Part shown: positions 36,465-45,491 of the stretch, one piece after another
Layout of the letters: each line of letters starts with the position of its first letter
Numbering within the stretch: position 1 is the stretch's first letter
Assembly (NCBI RefSeq): GCF_030816195.1
Contig: NZ_JAUSXS010000001.1
Coordinates: 3,681,501 to 3,745,500, forward strand
Direction: 5' to 3'
DNA: 64,000 nucleotides
DNA from: Pseudomonas sp. W4I3
GTDB taxonomy: Bacteria > Pseudomonadota > Gammaproteobacteria > Pseudomonadales > Pseudomonadaceae
Notes under the pieces: model-generated
What the model was told of the DNA's origin: nothing
Databases searched by the model: none
What the model saw: only the letters and a program-made list of their open reading frames with translations
Made by a program: the position numbers and the translations under genes

Positions 36465-37286
36465 ATGACCAGCAAAACCCAAGCCTTGCCCCTTGCCGCG
36501 CCACCGGTGATCAAGCGCAGTGCCTGGCCGCGCCGGCTCAAGGGCCTGGTGGTGCCGGTACTGATTCTGCTGGTGCTGGAGGCGGTTGTGCGCGTGGGCT
36601 GGCTGCCGTCGTATCAGATGCCGGCGCCCAGCGAGATCGCTGTGACCCTGGCGGACCTGGCCGAGGGCGCGCTGTGGAAACACATCAGCGCCAGCCTGGT
36701 GCGGGTGCTGCTGGGCTTTGCCATTGGCGCCAGCCTGGCGCTGGTGTTTGCCGCCTGGGTGGGCTTGAGCCGCGAGGCTGAGGCCTATCTGGAACCGACC
36801 TTCGCCGGGCTGCGCTCGATCCCGAGCCTGGCCTGGGTGCCGTTGTTGCTGTTGTGGTTGGGCATCGACGAGACCTCGAAGATCGTGCTGATCGCAATTG
36901 GCGCGTTCTTCCCGGTCTACCTCAACGGCGTCGCGGCCATCCGCGACATCGACCGCAAGCTGGTGGAGGTCGGGCAAATGTATGGCTTCAGTCGGCGGCG
37001 CCTGGTGCGGCGCATCCTGTTGCCGGCGGCCCTGCCCGGCCTGTTTACCGGGTTGCGCAGCGGCCTGAGCCTGGCCTGGATGTTTCTGGTGGCGGCCGAG
37101 TTGATCGCGGCCACCAAAGGCTTGGGTTACCTGCTCAGCGATGGGCGAGAGACTTCGCGGCCGGATATCGTGCTGGCGGCGATCATCGTGCTGGCGCTGC
37201 TCGGCAAGGTCAGCGACGGCCTGCTCGCAGCGCTGGAAAAGCGCTGCCTGGCCTGGCGCGACACGTTCCAGGGGGCAGGACAATGA
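36465..37286 (+). CDS. ABC transporter permease, SsuC/TauC type
   Basis: A 273-residue inner-membrane protein with about six helices. The cytoplasmic EAA loop reads YGFSRRRLVRRILLPAALPG, the site of contact with the ATPase. RSIPSLAWVPLLLLWLGI is typical of the sulfonate/nitrate permease family. It begins ten bases after the binding-protein gene and overlaps the ATPase gene by ATGA at 37283-37286. Confidence 0.9.
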   Translation: MTSKTQALPLAAPPVIKRSAWPRRLKGLVVPVLILLVLEAVVRVGWLPSYQMPAPSEIAVTLADLAEGALWKHISASLVRVLLGFAIGASLALVFAAWVGLSREAEAYLEPTFAGLRSIPSLAWVPLLLLWLGIDETSKIVLIAIGAFFPVYLNGVAAIRDIDRKLVEVGQMYGFSRRRLVRRILLPAALPGLFTGLRSGLSLAWMFLVAAELIAATKGLGYLLSDGRETSRPDIVLAAIIVLALLGKVSDGLLAALEKRCLAWRDTFQGAGQ

Positions 37287-37999
37287 GCGCGCAACCCCTG
37301 TTGGACATTCACGTGGCGCGTAAAAGCTTCGCCGGCAGCACCGTGCTCAATGAGGTGCGCCTGGCCTTGCAGCCGCGCGAAGCCGTGAGCCTGCTGGGGC
37401 CCAGCGGGTGCGGCAAAAGCACCTTGTTGCGCATCGTCGCCGGATTGGACACCGACTACCAGGGCGAACTGCGCAGCCCCGACGGCGAAGTCGCCTTCGT
37501 GTTCCAGGAACCGCGGTTGATGCCGTGGCTCACGGTGGAGCAAAACATCGGGTTCAGCGCGGACAATCACTACGACAAGGCCTGGGTCACGCAATTGATC
37601 GAAGAAGTCGGCCTCAAGGGTTTTGCCCAGGCGCTGCCCAAGGCGTTGTCCGGCGGCATGGCGCAACGGGTCGCCATTGCCCGGGGCCTGTATTCACGCC
37701 CGCAGGTGCTGCTGCTGGATGAACCGTTCAGCGCCGTGGATGCGTTCACGCGCATGAAGCTGCAGGACTTGCTGCTGCAACTGGCCGACCACCATGCCAT
37801 CGCCCTGCTGCTGGTGACCCATGATGTGGACGAGGCGCTGTACCTCAGTGACCGGGTGCTGGTGATGGACAACCGGCCCAGCAGTATCCGCCAGGCGCTG
37901 GCGGTGGAGCTGGCACACCCGAGGGACCGACGCGATCCGTTGCTGGCTCAACTCAAGGCGCTGTGCTTGACCGAGCTGCAACGCGCCCACGTCATCTGA
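37283..37999 (+). CDS. ABC transporter ATPase, SsuB/TauB type
   Basis: A 238-residue ATPase with Walker A GPSGCGKST at residues 39-47, signature LSGGMAQR, and Walker B VLLLDEPFSAVD. The Q-loop is FQEPRLMPW, as in SsuB. It energises the preceding permease. The ATG at 37283 overlaps the permease stop, so the genes are translationally coupled. It is the last gene of the operon; nrdB follows with its own promoter. Confidence 0.92.
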   Translation: MSAQPLLDIHVARKSFAGSTVLNEVRLALQPREAVSLLGPSGCGKSTLLRIVAGLDTDYQGELRSPDGEVAFVFQEPRLMPWLTVEQNIGFSADNHYDKAWVTQLIEEVGLKGFAQALPKALSGGMAQRVAIARGLYSRPQVLLLDEPFSAVDAFTRMKLQDLLLQLADHHAIALLLVTHDVDEALYLSDRVLVMDNRPSSIRQALAVELAHPRDRRDPLLAQLKALCLTELQRAHVI

Positions 38000-38042
38000 G
38001 CAGTCCCTCCTGTCGGTCAACGTACAGGCTCCGACTTGTGCG

Positions 38043-38106
38043 TTGACCATCGGCATCACACACCATATAGTGTGCCCACAAACAGATCCCACCACTACAT
38101 AGTGTG
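38043..38106 (+). promoter_or_regulatory. nrdB promoter with two NrdR boxes
   Basis: TTGACC (38043-38048) and TATAGT (38066-38071) form a promoter with a 17-base spacer. NrdR boxes CACACCATATAGTGTG (38059-38074) and ACCACTACATAGTGTG (38091-38106) are centred 32 bases apart, three helical turns, as usual for NrdR. The first covers the -10. A weaker half site, CACACTATGAG, lies at about 38127-38137. Confidence 0.75.
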
Positions 38107-38226
38107 CAGTATCGGTATTTACCGACCACACTATGAGCGGTATTTCAATGCCTTGAAGCCTGCAAACCGCATATTTTTTTGGACGGTTGCACACGCCGTC
38201 AGAACAGACCAGAAGGGAGTATTTCA

Positions 38227-39477
38227 ATGCTGAGTTGGGATGAAGTCGACAGCGAAGACAGCACTGCGCCAGTCGTCAAAGGCGCCAACGCCGGCCACGC
38301 CAGCGAAGCCAACATGGACCGCCTCGACGGTGCCGGCGCCGCCGCCGCCGTTGAAGCCCGCGCCGTCACCGCCAACGACTCCGCCGCCATCGTGCGCGCC
38401 AAGGCCGCCCTGGACAAACTCGACGTCGCCGAAGGCCTCGCCGAGCTCGAAGGCGCCTCCGCCCGCGTCGCCGTTGACGAAAAGCGCATGATCAACTGCC
38501 GCGCCGACCTCAACCAACTCGTGCCTTTCAAGTACGACTGGGCCTGGCAGAAATACCTCGACGGTTGCGCCAACCACTGGATGCCGCAAGAGGTCAACAT
38601 GACCGCCGACATCGCCCTGTGGAAAAACCCCGAAGGCCTGACCGACGACGAACGCCGCATCGTCATGCGCAACCTCGGCTTCTTCTCCACCGCCGACTCG
38701 CTGGTGGCCAACAACCTGGTGCTGGCCGTGTACCGCCTGATCACCAACCCGGAGTGCCGCCAGTACATCCTGCGCCAGGCCTTCGAAGAAGCGATCCACA
38801 CCCACGCCTACCAGTACTGCATCGAATCGCTGGCCATGGATGAAGGCGAAATCTTCAACATGTACCACGAGATTCCATCGGTCGCGAAGAAAGCCGCCTG
38901 GGGTCTGAAATACACCCGTTCGATCTCCGATCCGAAGTTCGAAACCGGCACCGTCGACACCGACAAGGAACTGCTGCGCAACCTGGTCGCCTACTACTGC
39001 GTCCTGGAAGGCATCTTCTTCTATTGCGGCTTCACCCAGATCCTGTCCATGGGCCGCCGCAACAAAATGACCGGCGTGGCCGAGCAGTTCCAGTACATCC
39101 TGCGCGACGAGTCGATGCACCTGAACTTCGGTATCGACGTGATCAACCAGATCAAGATCGAAAACCCGCATTTGTGGGATGCCGAGATGAAGGAAGAAGC
39201 GACCCAGATGATCCTGCAAGGGACCCAGTTGGAAATCGAATACGCTCGCGACACCATGCCACGCGGCGTGTTGGGCATGAACGCGGCGATGATGGAGGAC
39301 TACCTCAAGTTCATCGCTAACCGTCGTCTGTCGCAGATTGGCTTGAAGGAAGAGTATCCAGGTACGACTAACCCGTTCCCTTGGATGAGCGAGATCATGG
39401 ACTTGAAGAAAGAGAAGAATTTCTTTGAGACTCGGGTGATCGAGTACCAGACCGGTGGCGCGCTGAGCTGGGATTGA
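38227..39477 (+). CDS. nrdB: Ribonucleoside-diphosphate reductase beta subunit, class Ia
   Basis: A 416-residue NrdB with the diiron-tyrosyl radical centre. Glu188, His191 and the radical Tyr195 keep the E-x2-H-x3-Y spacing; Glu122 in WMPQEV is the likely first ligand, and RDESMHLNF supplies the final Glu/His pair. About 85 alanine-rich N-terminal residues precede the E. coli-like start, as in other pseudomonad NrdB proteins. It supplies the radical for dNTP synthesis with NrdA. nrdA is not upstream, where an nrdAB operon would have it, and the promoter carries its own NrdR boxes. A GGGAG ribosome site precedes the ATG. Confidence 0.95.
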   Translation: MLSWDEVDSEDSTAPVVKGANAGHASEANMDRLDGAGAAAAVEARAVTANDSAAIVRAKAALDKLDVAEGLAELEGASARVAVDEKRMINCRADLNQLVPFKYDWAWQKYLDGCANHWMPQEVNMTADIALWKNPEGLTDDERRIVMRNLGFFSTADSLVANNLVLAVYRLITNPECRQYILRQAFEEAIHTHAYQYCIESLAMDEGEIFNMYHEIPSVAKKAAWGLKYTRSISDPKFETGTVDTDKELLRNLVAYYCVLEGIFFYCGFTQILSMGRRNKMTGVAEQFQYILRDESMHLNFGIDVINQIKIENPHLWDAEMKEEATQMILQGTQLEIEYARDTMPRGVLGMNAAMMEDYLKFIANRRLSQIGLKEEYPGTTNPFPWMSEIMDLKKEKNFFETRVIEYQTGGALSWD

Positions 39478-39496
39478 TTCAACAGCACAGATCCAA

Positions 39497-39528
39497 AATG
39501 TGGGAGGGGGCAAGCCCCCTCCCACATT
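39497..39528. repeat. Perfect REP hairpin after nrdB
   Basis: AATGTGGGAGGGGGC, AA, then the exact complement make a 15-bp stem. It equals the two outer ends of a family B REPIN joined without spacer. It lies 20 bases after the nrdB stop and may act as a terminator or mRNA-end stabiliser. Confidence 0.75.
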
Positions 39529-39566
39529 GGAAACGCGGTGTTCCATCAACTTGCAAATTGCCCTCT

Positions 39567-40055
39567 ATGCCCAACCAAACCATCAAGACGCCCTGTGTAG
39601 GCCTGTGTTCCACCGTCTACGGTGACCTGGTCTGCCGGGGCTGCAAGCGCTATCACCACGAAGTGATCCAGTGGAACGGCTACAACGCTGAAGAAAAACA
39701 GGCGGTGTGGCTGCGCCTGGAGCAGTTGCTGGTGCAGGTGATGGCCAGCAAGCTGGAAGTGTTCGACGCGCAGCGTCTGCGCCATCAACTGGAAGACCGC
39801 AAGATTCGCTTCATGCCGCACCAATCGCCGTATTGCTGGGCCTACCAGCTGATTGCCCGGGGGGCTCGGGTGATGTCCAAGCTGGACGCCTACGGGCTGG
39901 CGTTGCTGCCGGAGTTTCGCGACCGCAACCTTGCGGACTTGCGCGATGCGATTGACCGGGAGTTTTTCCTGCTGTCCGAGGCGCATTACGAGCGCTACAT
40001 TGCGCCGGTATTCATGCGAGAGTCTTTTGGCCCCGCGCTGATCGCCACGCTCTGA
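39567..40055 (+). CDS. DUF1289 family protein
   Basis: A 162-residue protein with the cysteine-rich DUF1289 motif at its N-terminus: TPCVGLCSTVYGDLVCRGCKRY, shortened here to CVGLCS and CRGCKR, then WNGYNAEEKQAVW. The four cysteines suggest a metal or iron-sulfur site. The remaining part, about residues 70-162, is helical and charged. The function is unknown. It is found beside nrdB in other pseudomonads. The ATG at 39567 is the first Met of the family alignment; the frame upstream crosses the REP hairpin. Confidence 0.82.
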   Translation: MPNQTIKTPCVGLCSTVYGDLVCRGCKRYHHEVIQWNGYNAEEKQAVWLRLEQLLVQVMASKLEVFDAQRLRHQLEDRKIRFMPHQSPYCWAYQLIARGARVMSKLDAYGLALLPEFRDRNLADLRDAIDREFFLLSEAHYERYIAPVFMRESFGPALIATL

Positions 40056-40104
40056 CGCACAATTGTGTTTAAAATGCCGCCCGCTCAACGACTGACGCTC
40101 AACG

Positions 40105-41025
40105 ATGACCCCAGACGCACTCGCCACCCTGCACGCCCATCTGCTCACCGCCCTGGCCAGCGCTCCCGCTGAAACCCGGCGCCTGTTTCACGGCCGCGGC
40201 CGCTGCTGGCCGGGCCTGGAGCAGTTGACGGTGGACTGGCTGCAAGGCGTGGTGCTGGTGGCGCTATTCAAGGAAACCGAGCATCTTGAGGCCTTGAAGC
40301 AGCAGCTATTGCAGATCGACTGGGCCGGCTTCGGCGCCCATACCGTCGCGCTGCAACACCGCTACCTGCCGCAAAGCACCACCGAGTGGCTGCTGGGCGA
40401 CGCCATCGACGATCTGACTATCACCGAAGGCGGCCTGCGTTACCTGATCGACCTGGGTAAAAAGCAGAACAGCGGCCTGTTCCTCGACATGCGCTACGGC
40501 CGCAACTGGGTGCGCGAGCAAGCCAGGGGCCAGCGTGTGCTGAACCTGTTTGCCTACACCTGTGGCTTTTCGGTCGCCGCTATCGAAGGCGGTGCCGACC
40601 ATGTGGTGAACCTGGACATGGCGCGTGGCGCCCTGAGCCGTGGGCGTGACAATCATCGCTTGAACGGTCATGACTTGAGCAGGGTGACCTTTCTGGGCCA
40701 CGACCTGTTCAAGTCCTGGGCCAAAGTCACCAACAGCGGCCCCTATGACCTGGTGATCATCGACCCGCCCTCCTTCCAGAAAGGCAGTTTCCTGCTGACC
40801 AAGGATTACCAGCGCGTCCTGCGCCGCCTGCCGGATTTGCTCACGTCCCAGGGCACCGTACTGGCGTGCATGAACGATCCGGCCTTTGGCGAAGACTTCC
40901 TGATCGACGGCGTCACCCGCGAAGCACCGGGCCTGCGCTTCGTCGAACGCCTGGAAAACCCGCCGGAATTCCCTGATATCGACGCGCAAAGTGGCTTGAA
41001 GGCCCTGGTGTTTCGCCAGGGCTGA
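40105..41025 (+). CDS. Class I SAM-dependent methyltransferase (RlmI/RlmK-like)
   Basis: A 306-residue methyltransferase. The SAM-binding motif I is NLFAYTCGFSVAA, motif II has NLDMARGALSRGRDNHRLNG, and the catalytic loop is IIDPPSFQKG. This order fits the RlmI/RlmK group that methylates 23S rRNA, but the N-terminal PUA domain of RlmI is absent, so the target is uncertain. The gene starts 50 bases after the DUF1289 stop and may be co-transcribed with it. Confidence 0.8.
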   Translation: MTPDALATLHAHLLTALASAPAETRRLFHGRGRCWPGLEQLTVDWLQGVVLVALFKETEHLEALKQQLLQIDWAGFGAHTVALQHRYLPQSTTEWLLGDAIDDLTITEGGLRYLIDLGKKQNSGLFLDMRYGRNWVREQARGQRVLNLFAYTCGFSVAAIEGGADHVVNLDMARGALSRGRDNHRLNGHDLSRVTFLGHDLFKSWAKVTNSGPYDLVIIDPPSFQKGSFLLTKDYQRVLRRLPDLLTSQGTVLACMNDPAFGEDFLIDGVTREAPGLRFVERLENPPEFPDIDAQSGLKALVFRQG

Positions 41026-41173
41026 TGCCGAAACGTCCTACGCTTGCTACGCTAAGCCATACGCCGGGCGGTGAACCTTATCCCCGCCTTCCCGGTCGAT
41101 ACCTGCATTCCCCGGCCAGACTCGACGGCGTTACGTTGTCGGCTGCCCCGTTTGACCCTTTGGAGAACCGCCC

Positions 41174-41890
41174 GTGATATCGACCCTGCATGTAGCCAGA
41201 ATCAAAGCCTGGGGCGCCCACGGCTTTACCGCCACCGGTGTGGTACTGGCATTCCTGGCCACCCTGGCGCTGCTGGAGAACTCACCCAAGGCCTGCCTGC
41301 TGTGGCTGGGCCTGGCACTGGTGGTGGACGGCGTCGACGGCTCCCTGGCGCGACGGGTCAACGTCAGCACGGTGTTGCCCAGCTTTGACGGCTCGGTACT
41401 GGACCTGGTGATCGATTACCTCACCTACGTGTTCATTCCCGCACTGTTTATCTACCGCTACATCGACCTGCCGGAATTTACCCACCTGTTTGCGGTGTCG
41501 GTGATCCTGGTGTCGTCGCTGTTCTGCTTCTGCAACGTCAACATGAAGAGCAAGGACAACTATTTCGTCGGCTTCCCGGCGGCGTGGAACGTGGTGGCTT
41601 TGTGCGTATACATCATCCAGCCTGACGCGTGGATCACCTTGCTGACCGTGATCGGCCTGGCGCTCCTGACCGTGACGCCGATGAAGTTTCTGCACCCGTT
41701 CCGGGTCAAGCGGTTCATGCCGATCAACATCGCGGTGACCACGATCTGGTTGCTGTGCAGCTTCCTGATGGTGGTGGATTACCCGAACACCAACCCATGG
41801 ACCTTCGGGCTGTGGTCGCTGATGTCGGCGTACTTTCTGGGGATCTGCATCTGGCGCACGGCGCTGGAGTGGATGGGCACCCACAAATAG
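41174..41890 (+). CDS. pcs: Phosphatidylcholine synthase
   Basis: A 238-residue inner-membrane protein of the CDP-alcohol phosphatidyltransferase family. The catalytic motif runs from Asp52: D-x2-DG-x2-AR-x12-G-x3-D-x3-D, ending at Asp81. The 12-residue gap, longer than the usual eight, is characteristic of Pcs. It condenses CDP-diacylglycerol with choline to make phosphatidylcholine in one step. The start is GTG at 41174, with a GGAG ribosome site eight to nine bases upstream. Its last codons are repeated downstream in a tandem duplication. Confidence 0.9.
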   Translation: MISTLHVARIKAWGAHGFTATGVVLAFLATLALLENSPKACLLWLGLALVVDGVDGSLARRVNVSTVLPSFDGSVLDLVIDYLTYVFIPALFIYRYIDLPEFTHLFAVSVILVSSLFCFCNVNMKSKDNYFVGFPAAWNVVALCVYIIQPDAWITLLTVIGLALLTVTPMKFLHPFRVKRFMPINIAVTTIWLLCSFLMVVDYPNTNPWTFGLWSLMSAYFLGICIWRTALEWMGTHK

Positions 41891-41910
41891 CCAGACAAAC
41901 ACGGTTAAAC

Positions 41911-42002
41911 CTGTGGGAGGGGGGCTTGCCCCCGATAGCGGTGTGTCAGTAACCCTTAAGCTGACTGACCCACCGCCATCGGGAGCAAGCCCCCTCCCAC
42001 AG
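41911..42002. repeat. REPIN, family B, in duplication copy 1
   Basis: CTGTGGGAGGGGGGCTTGCC and its near complement AGCAAGCCCCCTCCCACAG frame a spacer with GTGTCAGTAA and CTGACTGACCCACCG. Confidence 0.85.
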
Positions 42003-42085
42003 TTGGATCTGCGTACATCCGGCAGGTCTGCATCGGCACTGCGGTGGATGGGCACCCACAAATAGCCAGACAAACACGGTTAAAC

Positions 42086-42176
42086 CTGTGGGAGGGGGCT
42101 TGCTCCCGATGACGGTGGGTCAGCAACACTTGAGCTGACTGACCCACCGCTATCGGAAGCAAGCCCCCTCCCACAT
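42086..42176. repeat. REPIN, family B, in duplication copy 2
   Basis: CTGTGGGAGGGGGCTTGCTC and its complement frame a spacer differing from copy 1 at several places (GATGACGG, ATCGGAAGC). It ends about 87 bases before the next gene. Confidence 0.85.
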
Positions 42177-42262
42177 TGGGCTGTGCTCACTCATTTGGTT
42201 TTGCGTACATTGGACAGGTAAGATGGCGAGCTTGTGTGCCCACCCAACAATAAGCCCTGCCC

Positions 42263-43042
42263 ATGCCCTTCGAACTCAGCGTTGACCTGACCACCCTCGC
42301 CATTCTCGCCGTCGTGGCGTTTATCGCCGGTTTCATCGACGCCATCGCCGGCGGCGGTGGCCTGCTCACCACCCCTGCCCTGTTGACCGCCGGCATGCCG
42401 CCCCACCTGGTGCTGGGCACCAACAAACTCAGCTCCACCTTTGGCTCAGCCACCGCCAGCTTCACCTTCTACCGGCGCAAGCTGTTCCACCCGCGCCAGT
42501 GGGTGCATGCCATCGTCGGTACGCTGATCGGCGCGCTGACCGGTGCCGTGGTTGCGCATTATTTGCCCGCCGAGACTTTGAACAAGATGCTGCCCGTGAT
42601 CGTGTTCGCCTGCGGAATTTATCTATTGTTCGGCGGCACGCCCAAGACGCCGCTGGACGCCGAGGCGCCGATCAAGAAGAAATGGCAGGCCACCCAGGGC
42701 TTCGGCCTGGGTTTCTACGACGGCGTGGCCGGGCCTGGCACCGGCGCGTTCTGGACCGTGAGCACCATGCTGCTGCACCCGATCGATCTGGTGAAGGCAA
42801 GCGGCGTGGCGCGCAGCATGAATTTTGTCAGCAACGCGGCGGCGCTGACGGTGTTTATCATCAACGGCTCAGTGGACTGGGTGGTCGGCCTGGCGATGGG
42901 GATCTCGGTGATGGGGGGCGCATTCTTCGGCGCACGCAGCGCAATCAGCGGCGGCGCCAAGTTCATTCGGCCAGTGTTCATCACCGTGGTACTCGGTTTG
43001 ACGGTGCGTTTAGCCTGGCAGCACTGGTTCAGCGTGGCCTAG
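42263..43042 (+). CDS. TSUP family permease (TauE/SafE, YfcA-like)
   Basis: A 259-residue inner-membrane protein with seven to eight helices. The duplicated family motif reads [20 protein letters not shown] in the first half and [14 protein letters not shown] in the second, with [15 protein letters not shown] between. YfcA-type members are thought to export or import sulfur-containing organic anions. The last 33 bases overlap the convergent nudC gene. Confidence 0.9.
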   Translation: MPFELSVDLTTLAILAVVAFIAGFIDAIAGGGGLLTTPALLTAGMPPHLVLGTNKLSSTFGSATASFTFYRRKLFHPRQWVHAIVGTLIGALTGAVVAHYLPAETLNKMLPVIVFACGIYLLFGGTPKTPLDAEAPIKKKWQATQGFGLGFYDGVAGPGTGAFWTVSTMLLHPIDLVKASGVARSMNFVSNAAALTVFIINGSVDWVVGLAMGISVMGGAFFGARSAISGGAKFIRPVFITVVLGLTVRLAWQHWFSVA

Positions 43043-43843
43043 GCGACGGGCCACATAGAGGTCGATCAGGTACCGCGCAATCGAGCGGGATGCCGGCAAC
43101 GGCGGCAGGTCGTGGATGCTGAACCACTGCGCGTCTTCGATCTCGTCGGCCTGGGGCACGATATCGCCACCAGCATATTCGGCATGAAAGCCCAGCATCA
43201 TCGAATGGGGGAACGGCCAGCACTGGCTGCCCATGTACTGCAGGTTCTTCACCTCTACCTGCACTTCCTCGCGCACTTCGCGGATCAGGCAGTCTTCGGC
43301 CGACTCACCCGGCTCGGCAAAGCCGGCCAGGGTGCTGTAGACCCCGCTGACAAACCGTGGCGAACGTGCCAGCAGAATCTCATCGCCACGGGTCACCAGC
43401 ACGATCATGCTCGGCGAAATCCGAGGATAGCTGCGCAGGTCGCACGCCTGGCAGTACATCGCCCGCTCCCGTGGCACCTGCACCATGGCCTGGCCGCAAC
43501 TGCCGCAGAACCGGTGCTCGCACGCCCAGGTGCCAATTTGTGCGGCGTAGCCCAGCACTTTGTACAGGGTATGATCGCCTTGCAGCATAAAGCCGCGCAG
43601 GCCTTGCCAACTACAACCCGGCACTTCGCCTGCACCGTCGACTTCGAGCAGGTACACCGGCTCGCCATCGAGGTGCCCGATGCCGTGTTCGGCAAACACT
43701 GAAAGGTCCTGGCGCTTGAGCCATTCCCGAGGGAACAGCGGCCCGTTGTCATCATGCAAAAAGCCATCGCGGCTGCGGGCAACCGCCCAACCGCCGGTGG
43801 CGTCGTTGTCCAGCAGCGTTGTGGTAATCCAGCCTGAGGTCAT
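43010..43843 (-). CDS. nudC: NAD(+) diphosphatase NudC
   Basis: A 277-residue Nudix hydrolase. The zinc ribbon is formed by CGSCG and CQACD near residues 114-133. The Nudix box runs from [17 protein letters not shown] into REEVQV, and the NADH-specific tail [14 protein letters not shown] follows. It hydrolyses NAD(H) to NMN(H) and AMP, and homologues also remove the NAD cap from RNA. A TTG at 43852 overlapping the upstream crotonase stop is an alternative start; the ATG at 43843 fits the family better. Confidence 0.93.
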   Translation of the reverse strand: MTSGWITTTLLDNDATGGWAVARSRDGFLHDDNGPLFPREWLKRQDLSVFAEHGIGHLDGEPVYLLEVDGAGEVPGCSWQGLRGFMLQGDHTLYKVLGYAAQIGTWACEHRFCGSCGQAMVQVPRERAMYCQACDLRSYPRISPSMIVLVTRGDEILLARSPRFVSGVYSTLAGFAEPGESAEDCLIREVREEVQVEVKNLQYMGSQCWPFPHSMMLGFHAEYAGGDIVPQADEIEDAQWFSIHDLPPLPASRSIARYLIDLYVARRLGHAEPVLPG

Positions 43844-43848
43844 ATCGA

Positions 43849-44661
43849 TCAATCCACGAATTCGGGAGCCTGTTTGCTCATATGGGCCGCGATGGCCACG
43901 CGCAAGTCGTTGGATTGCAACATAGCCGAGTTCCAGGTGGCAACGTATTCCAGGCCATCATTGATGGTGTGGTCGCGCATATAACTGATCATGGCCTTGG
44001 TGCCGGTCACGGCAATCGGCGACTTGGCGGCGATTTCATGGGCAATGGCCATGACGCCGGCCAACAGGCTGGCCTGGTCGGCAAACACCCGATTGACCAG
44101 GCCGATGCTGCGCGCTTCTTCAGCACCGAACTGACGCCCTGTATAGGCCAGTTCACGCAACATCCCATCGCCGACGATGCGCGGCAGGCGCTGCAGGGTG
44201 CCGACGTCAGCAGCCATGCCAATGTCGATTTCCTTGATCGAGAACTGCGCGTCCTCGGCGGCGTAGCGCATGTCACAGGCGCTGATCAGGTCAATCGCGC
44301 CGCCGATGCAATAGCCCTGGATCGCCGCCAGAACCGGCTTGCGGCAGTTGTCGACCGCATTGAACGAGGCTTGCAGTTCGAGGATCTTGCGCCGCAGCAG
44401 GCGCGCATTGCGGCCCACGTCCTTGCCTAGCTCAGTGGCCACCGAGGCCAGCAGCATCAAGTCGATGCCGGAGGAAAAGTGCTTGCCGGCACCGCTGAGC
44501 ACCACCGCGCGCACGGCATCGGTGTCGTCGACCCACTGGAAGATGTCGATGATTTCGCTCCAGAACGCCGCGTTCATCGCGTTGATCTTTTCCGGACGAT
44601 TGATCTGCACATGGGCAACGTTGCCGCTGAGTTCGACGACGAAAGCTTGGTATTCGGACAT
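43849..44661 (-). CDS. Crotonase, probable delta(3,5)-delta(2,4)-dienoyl-CoA isomerase
   Basis: A 270-residue enoyl-CoA hydratase/isomerase-fold protein. [15 protein letters not shown] and SSGIDL form the start of the acyl-CoA site; [17 protein letters not shown] is the oxyanion region. The acidic trio Asp (SACDMRY), Glu (SIKEIDIG) and Asp ([13 protein letters not shown]) matches the dienoyl-CoA isomerase ECH1, which handles fatty acids with odd-position double bonds. The ATG at 44661 is used because the longer frame upstream has no homology. Its stop touches the nudC start region, so the two are co-transcribed. Confidence 0.83.
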   Translation of the reverse strand: MSEYQAFVVELSGNVAHVQINRPEKINAMNAAFWSEIIDIFQWVDDTDAVRAVVLSGAGKHFSSGIDLMLLASVATELGKDVGRNARLLRRKILELQASFNAVDNCRKPVLAAIQGYCIGGAIDLISACDMRYAAEDAQFSIKEIDIGMAADVGTLQRLPRIVGDGMLRELAYTGRQFGAEEARSIGLVNRVFADQASLLAGVMAIAHEIAAKSPIAVTGTKAMISYMRDHTINDGLEYVATWNSAMLQSNDLRVAIAAHMSKQAPEFVD

Positions 44662-44845
44662 GGCAGTGATCCCTGACTGGCGAGTGATGAGGCCCGAACT
44701 ATAACAAGGGTCAGCGACGGCGCATCGGCCAAAAGCGGGACTCACGGCCGGGATGGAAAAGACGCTGGATAAAAGCCGGCACACACGCCATCCTTCGCCC
44801 TTTAAGCCGCCTGACTCGCGGCGTTCGACGTTTAAAGGATCTGCC

Positions 44846-45400
44846 ATGCACGCCCAGCCCCTCACCATCGCCGAGTTCGAACTGATCGAAGAAACCCTGC
44901 TCCAGTACGGCGACGACCATTCGGTGCTCAACGTCGCCGAACTCGACGGCTACTTCACCGCGCTGGTGTCCAGCCCGACGCAGGTGGACATCGCCGAGTG
45001 GTTCCCGGCCATCTGGGGCGGGCAGAACCCGGCCTGGGAAAGCGCTGAGGAGGCCGGGGCGTTCCTGGACCTGTGCGTGCGCCACCTGAACACCCTGGCG
45101 GCGCAACTGGCCGGTGACGCCATGAGTTTCACGCCGCGCTTCGATGAGAAAGAACACCAGGGCCAAGCCGTAACCCTCGCGGAAGAATGGTGTTTCGGCT
45201 ACATCCGTGGCGCCGCCATCGGCAACTGGCCGCCGTTGCCCGCGGAACTGGCCACTCAGTTCGAGAAAATCTCCTGGTGCGCCGAGCAGGATAACTTCGA
45301 ATTGCCGGCAGACCTGGATGTGCCGGCCCATCAGCAACGGGTCAGCGAAATCGAACCGGCGGCGCGGGCGCTGCATGATTACTGGCTGAGCAAGCGCTAA
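44846..45400 (+). CDS. UPF0149 (YecA/YgfB) family protein
   Basis: A 184-residue acidic protein with the family pattern VLNVAELDGYFTALVSSP and EEWCFGYIRGAAIGNW. It has no C-terminal SEC-C zinc motif. The role of the family is not settled. The ATG at 44846 has an AAAGGA ribosome site. It is divergent from the crotonase and stands about 90 bases before aroA. Confidence 0.85.
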   Translation: MHAQPLTIAEFELIEETLLQYGDDHSVLNVAELDGYFTALVSSPTQVDIAEWFPAIWGGQNPAWESAEEAGAFLDLCVRHLNTLAAQLAGDAMSFTPRFDEKEHQGQAVTLAEEWCFGYIRGAAIGNWPPLPAELATQFEKISWCAEQDNFELPADLDVPAHQQRVSEIEPAARALHDYWLSKR

Positions 45401-45491
45401 ATCTCGACAAGCACCGCACCTTTGGTCGATTATTCGGGTCCGCCCCGTCGGCCACTCCACGCCACCTCGCCTTGATCAGGAGCCTTGTCCC

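Larger units (their letters stand above)
41844..42220. repeat. Tandem duplication of the pcs 3' end with a REPIN
   Basis: Two units, about 41844-42025 and 42026-42220, share the end of pcs (TGGATGGGCACCCACAAATA at 41870 and again at 42045, offset 175), a family B REPIN, and a GCGTACAT...CAGGT tail. The second copy has drifted and carries extra bases after its REPIN. No gene lies in the 372 bases between pcs and the next gene. Confidence 0.8.

Noticed and set aside
41911..42176. Short CRISPR-like array
   Set aside because: Only two repeats, each a long palindrome with conserved spacer: these are REPINs in a tandem duplication, and no cas gene is present.
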